Source of the DNA: Candidatus Bathyarchaeota archaeon
Lineage (GTDB): Archaea > Thermoproteota > Bathyarchaeia > TCS64
Length of the DNA stretch: 10,417 bases
Reading direction: 5' to 3'
Assembly: GCA_020697635.1 (NCBI GenBank)
Contig: JAEHCT010000030.1
Coordinates: forward strand, 1-10,417
The translations under genes were made by a program, and so were the position numbers. The notes beneath the pieces are model-generated. The model ran no database searches. It saw nothing but the letters and a program-made list of their open reading frames with translations, and had not been told where the DNA came from. Shown here piece after piece: positions 1-6,052 of the stretch. Each line of letters opens with the position of its first letter. Within the stretch, counting starts at the first letter, position 1.

Positions 1-1761
1 CACGGTATAGCCCAGTTGGCAGCCGTGGCCGGCTACGACGTGGCGGTCAGGGACATCGCCCAGGAGTTCCTCGACAAGGCCGAAGCCGGCGTCAAGAACA
101 GCCTAGGCAGGTTCGTGAGCCGGGGCAGAATGAGCCAAGAGGACATGGACGCCGCCTTAGCCAGGATAAGTTTCACGCTGGGCCTCGATGAGGCGGTGAA
201 GGATGCCCAGCTGGTCGTCGAGGCGATACCCGAGAGAATGGACATAAAGCACAAGGTATGGGCGGAGGCCGCGGCGAAGGCGCCCAAGGACGCCGTGCTG
301 GCGTCCAACACCAGCAGCCTGAGCATAACCGAGATAGCCGAGGCTGTGCCGAACCCGAAGCGGTTCATAGGCATGCACTTCTTCAACCCCCCCGCAATCA
401 TGAAGCTCGTCGAGGTCAACCAGGGGAAGAAGACTTCGGAGACGACGGTAGAAACAGTCCAAGAGCTGGCCAGGAGGATGGGGAAAACCCCGGTCTGGGT
501 GAGGAAGGACGCCCCGGGGTTCATAGTCAACAGAGTACTCGTCACCTACCTCAACGAAGCTGGGAAGCTCCTCGACAGGTACGGCGTGGAGCAGATCGAC
601 GCAGCGATGCAGCACAAGGCAGGGATGCCCCTCGGCCCCTTCATGCTCAGCGACCTGATAGGCATGGACATCGTCTACAACATCCTAAAGGTCTTCGAGG
701 AACACATAGGCTCCGACTACGCGCCATGCGTGAGGATAACCGAGCTGTACGAGGCGAAGAAGCTGGGACGCAAGACGGGTGAGGGATTCTACGGCTACGA
801 GACCCGGCCCAGCGTGACCGAGGACCAGGCCGAGGGCTTCGACGTGAAGCTCCTATTGAAACCATTCGTCGAGGAGGCCGAGAAGGTGGTGGCAGAAGGG
901 ATAGCATCAAAGGAGGACGTGGACACGGCGATGAAGCTAGGCGCCAACCTGCCAAGAGGCCCCTTCGAGATGAAGTCTATGGGGCTCGGCGAGGAAAAGC
1001 CCATACTCACGGAGAAGAAGGACGGCGTACTCACCGTCACCGTCAACAGGCCGGGTAAGCTCAACAGCATGACCGCCGAGATGCTCGAGATGATCGACGA
1101 GGCGCTGGACGAGGCTGCAGCAGACAAGTCCGTCCGCTGCATCCTGTTTAAGGGGGCGGGGGACAGGGCGTTCTGCGCGGGCGCAGACATCTCACAGTTC
1201 CCCAAACTGGATGTCGAAGGCGCCCGTGAGCTGTCCAAGCTGGGCCAGAACACGTACAGGAAGATCATGGAGGTGCCAAAACCCGTCGTCGCGGCGGTCA
1301 ACGGCTACTGCCTAGGCGGCGGAGACGAGCTCGCCATACACTGCGACTTCAGGATCGCGTCGGAGAAGGCCAGCTTCGGGCAGCCCGAGGTTAACCTGGG
1401 GCTTATAACAGGATGGGGCGCGACATATGTGCTGCCGAGGCTGGTCGGCAAGAGCCTCGCCGCGGAGATGATGATGACCGGCCGCCGCCTGAACGCGGAG
1501 GAGGCGCTCAGGGCGGGGCTCGTGAACGCCGTCTACCCAGCGGAGGAGTTCGAGGCAAAGGTGCAGGAGTTCGTTAAGGCCCTCGCGGACGGCCCGCCCA
1601 TCGCGTTGGCGGCGATGAAGAAGCTGGTGAACCTGGAGGACCTCGAGGCCGCTTCGGACGCCGAGGCCGACGAGTTCTCCAACCTATGGAACTACCGGGA
1701 CCTCATGGAAGGCATAAACGCGTTCAACGAGAGGAGAAAACCCGAATTCAAGGGAGAGTAG
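1..1761 (+). CDS. 3-hydroxyacyl-CoA dehydrogenase / enoyl-CoA hydratase fusion (5' end missing)
   Basis: Bifunctional acyl-CoA enzyme: it should hydrate an enoyl-CoA (C-terminal crotonase half) and oxidise the (S)-3-hydroxyacyl-CoA with NAD (N-terminal half), in beta-oxidation or, run backwards, in a carbon-fixation or butyrate-type route. The reading frame is open to base 1, where HGIAQLAAVAGYDV matches the end of the Rossmann GxGxxG loop, so only about 15-20 residues are missing; the TTG at 16 is not a credible start. Counting from the first codon in the window, the dehydrogenase dyad is His126 (HFFNPP) and Glu138, followed by KDAPGFIVNR and GRKTGEGFYGY. A shortened second copy of the dehydrogenase C-terminal domain (about residues 283-330) leads into the crotonase domain (about 335-586), with FCAGADI, Glu443 (GGGDEL) and Glu463 (GQPEV), the two catalytic acids at the expected 20-residue spacing. 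Archaeal fusions of this order are well known (e.g. the Metallosphaera crotonyl-CoA hydratase/3-hydroxybutyryl-CoA dehydrogenase). Chain length of substrate is not readable. Confidence 0.95.
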   Translation, partial: HGIAQLAAVAGYDVAVRDIAQEFLDKAEAGVKNSLGRFVSRGRMSQEDMDAALARISFTLGLDEAVKDAQLVVEAIPERMDIKHKVWAEAAAKAPKDAVLASNTSSLSITEIAEAVPNPKRFIGMHFFNPPAIMKLVEVNQGKKTSETTVETVQELARRMGKTPVWVRKDAPGFIVNRVLVTYLNEAGKLLDRYGVEQIDAAMQHKAGMPLGPFMLSDLIGMDIVYNILKVFEEHIGSDYAPCVRITELYEAKKLGRKTGEGFYGYETRPSVTEDQAEGFDVKLLLKPFVEEAEKVVAEGIASKEDVDTAMKLGANLPRGPFEMKSMGLGEEKPILTEKKDGVLTVTVNRPGKLNSMTAEMLEMIDEALDEAAADKSVRCILFKGAGDRAFCAGADISQFPKLDVEGARELSKLGQNTYRKIMEVPKPVVAAVNGYCLGGGDELAIHCDFRIASEKASFGQPEVNLGLITGWGATYVLPRLVGKSLAAEMMMTGRRLNAEEALRAGLVNAVYPAEEFEAKVQEFVKALADGPPIALAAMKKLVNLEDLEAASDAEADEFSNLWNYRDLMEGINAFNERRKPEFKGE

Positions 1762-2127
1762 CTACGCCGCCTTGAAGGCGAGGACCACGTCGTCCTCCTC
1801 CTTCATGTAGGCGGCCTCCACCCTCGAACCGACGTCCACGTCTTCGTCGAGCAGGTAACCACTTACACTCACCCCCTCATCCAGGGTGACGACGACGACC
1901 CCGTAGGGGCACCTGTCTTGGAACCTGGTCAGCGGGACCGCTATAACCGTCTTCGCAGCGACGACTCCCCCACCGTTGTACCGTCTCCACTCGAGATCCG
2001 TCGAGCCGCACTTATTGCAGAGCGGCCTCGGCGGCAGCATGAGGTGTCCACAGCTCTTACACTCCACGCCCACGAGCTCCTCGTTCATCAAGTGGTCCTT
2101 GTACGCCTTCACCGTGTACTCCGTCAT
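1762..2127 (-). CDS. DUF35 zinc-ribbon/OB-fold partner of thiolase
   Basis: A 121-residue protein with an N-terminal rubredoxin-like zinc ribbon (Cys23, Cys26, Cys37, Cys40, in CKSCG and LCNKC) followed by a beta-rich OB-fold (about 50-118), the DUF35 architecture. In archaea such proteins sit between acetoacetyl-CoA thiolase and HMG-CoA synthase in one complex and help bind the CoA moiety; here it follows the thiolase gene with one base between stop and start, so a complex with that thiolase is the obvious inference. I chose the ATG at 2127 rather than an in-frame start at 2166 because it has a strong Shine-Dalgarno (AGGAGGGG, five bases upstream) and the extra 13 residues (MPPCRC...) would overlap the thiolase and do not resemble the family. 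The gene's stop abuts the stop of the convergent dehydrogenase/hydratase gene. Confidence 0.92.
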   Translation of the reverse strand: MTEYTVKAYKDHLMNEELVGVECKSCGHLMLPPRPLCNKCGSTDLEWRRYNGGGVVAAKTVIAVPLTRFQDRCPYGVVVVTLDEGVSVSGYLLDEDVDVGSRVEAAYMKEEDDVVLAFKAA

Positions 2128-2128
2128 C

Positions 2129-3376
2129 TCAGCCCCTCCTGTATATCTGCACCGACACGGTGGCACCCGCCGCCCCCACGTTGTGGGTCAACCCGACCTC
2201 CGCATCAGCGACCTGGTGTTCACCTGCCTGCCCCCGCAGCTGCTTGAACATCTCATATACCATCGCGGCACCCGTGGCTCCCACTGGATGGCCCTTGGCC
2301 TTGAGGCCGCCGTCTGGGTTCACAGGCATCTCACCGTCCAGCGCCGTCCTCCCCTCCGAGGCCGCTTTACTGCCCTCGCCCCTGGCGAAGAACCCGAGGT
2401 CCTCGGTGGCGACCACCTCGGCGATGGTGAAGCAGTCGTGGACGCAGGCCGTGTCGATGCTCCTCGCCTCGACTCCAGCCATATTATAGGCCTGCCTCGC
2501 GGCGACGCAGGCGGCTCTCAGGGACGTGAAGTCGTCTCGGTCGTGGAGCGCCATGGTGTCCGACGCCTGGCCTATCCCCGCGACCCTCACCGGGGTGTCG
2601 GTGTACTTCTCGGCGACATCGTCCGCGGCGAGGATGACTGCGGCCGCCCCATCCGAGATCGGGCAGCAGTCGAACAGCCTGAGGGGACTCGCGACGACGG
2701 GGTTCAGAGGCGAGCGGAGGAACTCCATCTCGTCCCGGAAGCTCATCCCCTTCCTCTCACCCAGCTTGTCGGCTATCTCCTTGATGGTCTCCTGGTACTG
2801 GGCCTTGGGGTTCTTCTTCCCGTTCACATGGTTCTTGATGGCGACCTGCTGGAGCTGCTCCCACGTCGAGCCATGCTTGTTGAAGTGGGCTGACGCGATT
2901 GCCGCGTAGAGCCCTGGGAAGGTGAAGCCGACGCCGACCTCGTAGTTAGCGTCCGCCGCCAATGCGAGGGTGTCCGTCACCTCCGATGTGCCCAGAGTCC
3001 TCATCTTCTCGACCCCTCCCACGACTACCACATCACACATGCCCGACGCGATGGCCTGGACGCCCGCGTTGACGGCGACGCCGCTGCTGGCGCACGCATC
3101 CTCGACCCTGTACGCCGGCTTCGGGTTCATCCCCAGCCAGTCGGCCATCAAGGCCGCCGTGTGCCCCTGCCGTTCGAACATATCGCTGCTGAAGTACCCG
3201 AGGTAGAGGGCGTCTGCGTCGCCGAAGGTGAAGCCTCTGTCCACAGACTCCGCAGCCTCCAGCGCGGCCTCGACGAATAGCTCTCTTCCCTGCTTGTCCT
3301 GGTGGACTCTGTGATGGAACCTCGTCATCCCTGCCCCTATCACTGAAACCTGACGGTATAGACTCAAAACGCTCAT
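2129..3376 (-). CDS. SCP2-type thiolase (acetyl-CoA acetyltransferase family)
   Basis: A 415-residue thiolase, normal length for the archaeal SCP2/non-specific lipid-transfer type. It should cleave 3-ketoacyl-CoA to acetyl-CoA plus a shortened acyl-CoA, or condense two acetyl-CoA to acetoacetyl-CoA. Visible motifs: the nucleophile Cys95 in EDACASSG, the HDCF motif (313-316) that marks this subfamily, His363 in GHPVGATG, and the C-terminal HNVGAAGATVSV (398 on), which takes the place of the CxGGG motif of classical thiolases. The start at 3376 gives the usual short lead-in to QVSVIGAGMTRF; there is no Shine-Dalgarno and a TATA-like box lies about 25 bases upstream, so the transcript is probably leaderless. 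It forms an operon with the DUF35 gene, but no HMG-CoA synthase follows, because the next gene is convergent. The opposed dehydrogenase/hydratase gene suggests a shared acyl-CoA pathway. Confidence 0.94.
   Translation of the reverse strand: MSVLSLYRQVSVIGAGMTRFHHRVHQDKQGRELFVEAALEAAESVDRGFTFGDADALYLGYFSSDMFERQGHTAALMADWLGMNPKPAYRVEDACASSGVAVNAGVQAIASGMCDVVVVGGVEKMRTLGTSEVTDTLALAADANYEVGVGFTFPGLYAAIASAHFNKHGSTWEQLQQVAIKNHVNGKKNPKAQYQETIKEIADKLGERKGMSFRDEMEFLRSPLNPVVASPLRLFDCCPISDGAAAVILAADDVAEKYTDTPVRVAGIGQASDTMALHDRDDFTSLRAACVAARQAYNMAGVEARSIDTACVHDCFTIAEVVATEDLGFFARGEGSKAASEGRTALDGEMPVNPDGGLKAKGHPVGATGAAMVYEMFKQLRGQAGEHQVADAEVGLTHNVGAAGATVSVQIYRRG
2133..2140 (-). promoter_or_regulatory. Shine-Dalgarno of the DUF35 gene inside the thiolase 3' end
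   Basis: On the minus strand AGGAGGGG lies five bases before the ATG at 2127. It is formed by the last sense codons of the thiolase (AGG AGG GGC, encoding the C-terminal RRG), so the ribosome-binding site is embedded in the upstream gene. This fixes the start and points to translational coupling of the two proteins. Confidence 0.8.
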
Positions 3377-3396
3377 AACCGGCAGGGTAGGAAAAC

Positions 3397-3405
3397 ATAT
3401 TAAAA
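3397..3405 (-). promoter_or_regulatory. TATA-like box of the thiolase-DUF35 operon
   Basis: TTTTAATAT on the minus strand, centred near 3401. Adding the usual archaeal spacing of about 26 bases places the transcript start at about 3375-3376, on the thiolase ATG itself. No ribosome-binding site precedes that ATG, which fits a leaderless message. Assigned by position and composition only. Confidence 0.55.
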
Positions 3406-3483
3406 CTTGTGACGAACAGTAAATCGACGAACGACGAAGACCGCCGGGGCTCGTTGGGGGCCTAGTATGTACTCGGATGGCTC

Positions 3484-3535
3484 AAGTATATAGAATAATG
3501 TCTGCTAATTTTGTGCGTAGGAAAACGTTAAAAGA
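3484..3535 (+). promoter_or_regulatory. Two candidate TATA boxes for the RAM-domain gene
   Basis: Within the 189-base divergent gap 3377-3565 two AT-rich elements face the RAM-domain gene: AAGTATATAGAA (3485-3496), predicting a start near 3516 and a leader of about 50 bases, and ACGTTAAAAG (3525-3534), predicting a start near 3557. The first is the better TATA match and would leave the AGGTG ribosome-binding site (3556-3560, five bases before the ATG) in the leader. The rest of the gap has short GACGAA direct repeats (3411-3440) and a GC-rich patch (3441-3463) with no recognisable gene. Confidence 0.45.
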
Positions 3536-3565
3536 TGATACTAAGTTTTTCACACAGGTGTAGGT

Positions 3566-3796
3566 ATGAGCATTGCATTCGTACTGATCAACACAGATCT
3601 GGGTGAAGGATCCGAGGTCGAGAAAGCCCTAAAAGAGATCCCGGAGGTACACGATGTTTACGGAGTCTACGGGGTCTACGACTTCGTAGTACGCCTAGAA
3701 GCGGACACGATGCAGAAACTCAAGGACGTCATCACCACGAAGATCAGGCGCCTCAACCATGTCCGCAGCACCCTCACCATGATAGTAGTCGACTAG
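3566..3796 (+). CDS. Stand-alone Lrp/AsnC ligand-binding (RAM) domain protein
   Basis: A 76-residue protein consisting only of the alpha-beta ligand-binding/oligomerisation domain of Lrp/AsnC regulators, with no DNA-binding helix-turn-helix. The start MSIAFVLINTDLG, the central VYGVYDFVVRLEADT and the end HVRSTLTMIVVD are typical of the free-standing archaeal versions. In full Lrp proteins this domain binds amino acids and drives ring assembly; free-standing copies are thought to sense small molecules or modulate partner regulators, but a specific role cannot be assigned here. AGGTG five bases before the ATG supports the start. It is transcribed alone, divergent from the thiolase operon and convergent with the APS kinase gene, so it could belong functionally to either side or neither. 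Confidence 0.9.
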   Translation: MSIAFVLINTDLGEGSEVEKALKEIPEVHDVYGVYGVYDFVVRLEADTMQKLKDVITTKIRRLNHVRSTLTMIVVD

Positions 3797-3842
3797 CCTT
3801 CCCCCACCCCATTTCTTCCCTAAAACCCCGGATTGAGGGATG
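3797..3842. other. Convergent gap with pyrimidine-rich tract
   Basis: The 46 bases between the stops of the RAM-domain and APS kinase genes hold a C/T-rich run on the plus strand (3798-3820, including ATTTCTTCCC). It may help terminate plus-strand transcription, but it is not a clean oligo-T terminator. A five-base inverted repeat (TCCCT 3817-3821, AGGGA 3836-3840) with a 14-base loop is too weak to call. Confidence 0.3.
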
Positions 3843-4370
3843 TTACGATAGGTAACCCAGGCTCTCCATCTTTTCGATGACCTTCTGGACGCTCTCCTCG
3901 ACCGTCTCCTTGTCCGTGTCCAGTATGAGCTCGGGGCTCGGCGGTTCCTCGTATGGATCGTCCACCCCGGTGAAGCCAGTTATCTCGCCCGCCAGCGCCT
4001 TCCTATACATGCCTTTGACGTCTCGCCTAATGCACTCCTCGACGGAGCAATTCACATAGACCTCCATGAACTCTCCTATCTCTTCTCTGGTCTTCCTGCG
4101 CCTCTCAATGTAGGGCGAGACGAAGGTCGCTAAAACTTTGACGTCGTTCCTTGTGAGGAGCTTCGCCACGAAGGTCACGCGTTTTATGTTCTCGTCGCGG
4201 TCCTCCTTACTGAAGCCCAAGTCGCTGGTAAGGCCCTTGCGGACGGTGTCTCCGTCGAGACGTTCGACCCTGTGTCCCTGCTCGCGTAGCGCCTCGGCGA
4301 CCCTGTCGGCTATGGTGGTCTTGCCGCTGCAAGGCAGACCCGTGAACCACACTGTAACTCCCTTATTCAT
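3843..4370 (-). CDS. cysC: Adenylylsulfate (APS) kinase
   Basis: Phosphorylates APS with ATP to give PAPS, the activated sulfate used by sulfotransferases and PAPS reductases; cytosolic. The 175-residue length is that of a stand-alone CysC. Visible are the P-loop GLPCSGKT (11-18), the APS-binding region RLDGDTVRKGL and DLGFSKEDRDENIKRV (37-65), the FVSPYIERRR segment with Ser85, and FTGVDDPYEEP (133-143), all diagnostic. The P-loop has Cys14 where Gly or Ala is usual. AGGAAGTGA ends a few bases before the ATG, and a TATA-like AAGGTATTTACG lies in the 51-base gap to the upstream glycosyltransferase gene, so it may be read through and also have its own promoter. Being the last gene of a sulfoquinovose/glycan cluster, it likely supplies PAPS for sulfation or for reduction to sulfite. 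No ATP sulfurylase, reductase or sulfotransferase is in the window. Confidence 0.95.
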   Translation of the reverse strand: MNKGVTVWFTGLPCSGKTTIADRVAEALREQGHRVERLDGDTVRKGLTSDLGFSKEDRDENIKRVTFVAKLLTRNDVKVLATFVSPYIERRRKTREEIGEFMEVYVNCSVEECIRRDVKGMYRKALAGEITGFTGVDDPYEEPPSPELILDTDKETVEESVQKVIEKMESLGYLS

Positions 4371-4409
4371 CCAGTCACTTCCTGAATCCCTTTACTGACT
4401 TCAATCAAC

Positions 4410-4421
4410 GTAAATACCTTC
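4410..4421 (-). promoter_or_regulatory. Possible internal promoter before the APS kinase gene
   Basis: GTATTTACG-type AT-rich element on the minus strand, just past the stop of the glycosyltransferase gene. Its position predicts a start near 4389 and a leader of about 19 bases containing the AGGAAGTGA ribosome-binding site. A weak match; read-through from the upstream genes is equally possible. Confidence 0.35.
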
Positions 4422-5054
4422 CTAACCTCTCAGCACGTCCCATAATACTGCGAAGAACTGCCTGATGTGGCTCGTTTGTATCCTTCTCTCGCCTTCCCGT
4501 TCTTTGATCGATATGGGGACGCCGGCTACTCGGGCGCCGCGTCGATAGGCCTCCAACACGAAGGTGCCGCAGAGGCAGGCTCCGTGTAGACTCATCTCTC
4601 TGGCGATCCCTCGTCTGACGGCCCTGAACCCTGTGCTCGCGTCCCCTATGGGCACTCTTATGCTTGTGAGCGACGTGAGCATCCTCTCGCTCATGTACGG
4701 CAGCTCGGGCCGTACTCCCATGACTAGGTCGGCCTCGCCTCTCAGGATGGGCTCGATGAGGCGCGGTATCTCCGAGGGGTCGTGCTGCCCATCGGCGTCC
4801 ATGGTGACGATTATGTCTCCCGTCGCCTCTCTTAGGCCCCGCTCCGTTGCCTTCAGGACGCCTGCTTTCCTCTGCTTCAGGACCCTCGCTCCAGCGTCCT
4901 CGGCTATGCGTGCCGTGTCGTCGGTGCAGCCGTCGTCCACGACCAGAACCTCGTCGACGTAAAGCAAGGTGCTCTCCACGACTGCCTCTATAGTCTTCTC
5001 TTCGTTGTAGGCGGGGATGATCGCTGAAACCGTCGTCGGGTCTGCAGCCACCAC
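4422..5054 (-). CDS. Family 2 glycosyltransferase, DPM1/polyprenyl-phosphate type
   Basis: A 210-residue GT-A fold transferase, most like dolichyl-phosphate mannose/glucose synthases: TVSAIIPAYNEE at the N-terminus, VVDDGCTDDT (38-47) for nucleotide-sugar binding, and the metal-binding DxD in MDADGQHDPSE (Asp86, Asp88). GDASTGFRAVRRG (137-149) is the usual acceptor-side motif. It has no membrane segments at the C-terminus, unlike the longer polyprenyl-phosphate transferases, so it is probably soluble or peripheral. It would move a sugar from a nucleotide donor to a polyprenyl (dolichyl) phosphate, or onto a growing lipid-linked glycan; donor identity cannot be read. The start is a GTG at 5054 (a second GTG follows at once), preceded by a perfect AGGTGA that overlaps the stop of the upstream epimerase gene, implying coupled translation. 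Neighbours suggest action on a sulfoquinovose-containing glycan. Confidence 0.88.
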   Translation of the reverse strand: MVAADPTTVSAIIPAYNEEKTIEAVVESTLLYVDEVLVVDDGCTDDTARIAEDAGARVLKQRKAGVLKATERGLREATGDIIVTMDADGQHDPSEIPRLIEPILRGEADLVMGVRPELPYMSERMLTSLTSIRVPIGDASTGFRAVRRGIAREMSLHGACLCGTFVLEAYRRGARVAGVPISIKEREGERRIQTSHIRQFFAVLWDVLRG

Positions 5055-5064
5055 GGTCGTCTGC

Positions 5065-5070
5065 TCACCT
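5065..5070 (-). promoter_or_regulatory. Ribosome-binding site overlapping the epimerase stop
   Basis: AGGTGA on the minus strand is a perfect match to the archaeal anti-Shine-Dalgarno and contains the TGA stop of the epimerase gene. It lies ten bases before the GTG at 5054 and supports that codon as start of the glycosyltransferase, with coupled translation of the pair. Confidence 0.7.
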
Positions 5071-6006
5071 TTGCTGAGCCCAGTATTTGATGAGCTGCCT
5101 TACTCCTTCCCTGACGGTCCATCTGTTCTGGAACCCGAGTACGCCGCGTATCTTCGTGAGGTCGTAGCTGAACTTCTTCGTCTCCCCGGGCCTGGGCGCG
5201 GTGTTCACGGCCTCCGCGGCTCCGCCTGTCTCGGCGGCTATCTCCTCCTTGACTATGTTGGCGATCCTGTTTATGGTCAGTGTCTCGCCGCCAACGTTGA
5301 AGGTCTCGCCTCCTATCCCCTCCTTGGTGAGTGAGAGCATCATGGCCTCCGAGATGTCCTGGACGTGGACGAAGTCCCTGCTGTACTCGCCGTCTCCGTA
5401 GACCGTCAACGACTCGCCGCCCATCCCCTGGTATATGAACTTGGGTATCACGGTGCCCCAGCGGGTGAACACGCCGACGCCGTATATGTTCCCGAACCTC
5501 AGGTTCACCGTCTCTATGCCGTAGTTGTCCCAGTACGTGTTGACTATCTGCTCCCCCGCCACCTTGGTGACGCCGTAGAGGTTGAGGGGCCGCTGCGGAT
5601 GTCCCTCTGTCACGGGCATCTCGACGGGGACGCCGTAGGTGGACGCGCTAGAGCAGAAGACGACTCTCCCGATGTCCAGCCTCCTAGCCGCCTCCATCAC
5701 TCGGTAGGTGCCGTAGACGTTCACTGAAACGGCCTCCTCCGGATGTTCGTTGCACCTCACCAGCCCCGGGAGAGCCGCGAGATGAGCGACGGCGTCGCAT
5801 CCCTCCCACGCCTCGACAAGCAGATCAAGGTCGCGGATGTCGCCTACGACGCACTCGGCTTTCTTCCCGTACTCGTGCTGCTTAAGGTGACTGTAGTCGC
5901 CGATGCTCTCGTTGTCAACGGAGACCACCTCGTCTCCCTTGCTCACTAGCGTCGTCACTAGCGTGGACCCGATGTACCCGGCTCCCCCCGTCACGGCAAT
6001 CCTCAT
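5065..6006 (-). CDS. NAD-dependent nucleotide-sugar epimerase (extended SDR, GalE-like)
   Basis: A 313-residue extended short-chain dehydrogenase. GGAGYIGS (7-14) binds NAD; FCSSASTYG supplies Ser120, and the catalytic pair is Tyr144 and Lys148 in YGVTK. RFGNIYGVG and YGDGEYSRDFVHVQDI are the usual sugar-nucleotide binding segments of the UDP-glucose 4-epimerase/dTDP-glucose dehydratase group. C4 epimerisation of a UDP-sugar is the most likely reaction; since it lies directly downstream of UDP-sulfoquinovose synthase it could provide UDP-glucose from UDP-galactose, or epimerise a sugar of the same glycan (inference). The ATG at 6006 follows a GAGGG ribosome-binding site. A 46-base gap separates it from the synthase gene, containing a T-rich stretch that could be either a TATA box or a terminator. 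It overlaps in function, not sequence, with a second epimerase at 9297-10247. Confidence 0.9.
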   Translation of the reverse strand: MRIAVTGGAGYIGSTLVTTLVSKGDEVVSVDNESIGDYSHLKQHEYGKKAECVVGDIRDLDLLVEAWEGCDAVAHLAALPGLVRCNEHPEEAVSVNVYGTYRVMEAARRLDIGRVVFCSSASTYGVPVEMPVTEGHPQRPLNLYGVTKVAGEQIVNTYWDNYGIETVNLRFGNIYGVGVFTRWGTVIPKFIYQGMGGESLTVYGDGEYSRDFVHVQDISEAMMLSLTKEGIGGETFNVGGETLTINRIANIVKEEIAAETGGAAEAVNTAPRPGETKKFSYDLTKIRGVLGFQNRWTVREGVRQLIKYWAQQR

Positions 6007-6032
6007 GGATGTCCCTCAAATACTATGTTTAG

Positions 6033-6043
6033 GTGATAAAAAT
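6033..6043 (-). promoter_or_regulatory. T-rich element between sulfoquinovose synthase and epimerase genes
   Basis: CATTTTTATCA on the minus strand, ten bases after the synthase stop. It reads as a TATA-like box predicting a transcript start near 6012 for the epimerase gene, or as a short oligo-T terminator for the synthase gene. Archaeal elements of both kinds look alike, so I cannot choose. Confidence 0.35.
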
Positions 6044-6052
6044 GGTTGGGGC

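Noticed and set aside
2128..2166. An upstream in-frame start for the DUF35 protein at 2166.
   Set aside because: It would overlap the thiolase by 38 bases and add residues unlike the family, whereas the ATG at 2127 has a strong ribosome-binding site at the right distance.
1976..2893. A 305-codon plus-strand frame opposite the thiolase and DUF35 genes.
   Set aside because: It is antisense to genes with intact catalytic motifs and shows no recognisable domain; a shadow of GC-rich codon use.
3653..3686. Repeat-like VYGVYGVYD stretch in the RAM-domain protein, possibly an in-frame duplication.
   Set aside because: The domain keeps its usual length and the segment aligns with the family's normal VYGVYD motif without an insertion.
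3817..3840. TCCCT/AGGGA inverted repeat in the convergent gap as a hairpin terminator.
   Set aside because: The stem is only five pairs with a 14-base loop, no T-run follows, and archaeal terminators do not usually need hairpins.
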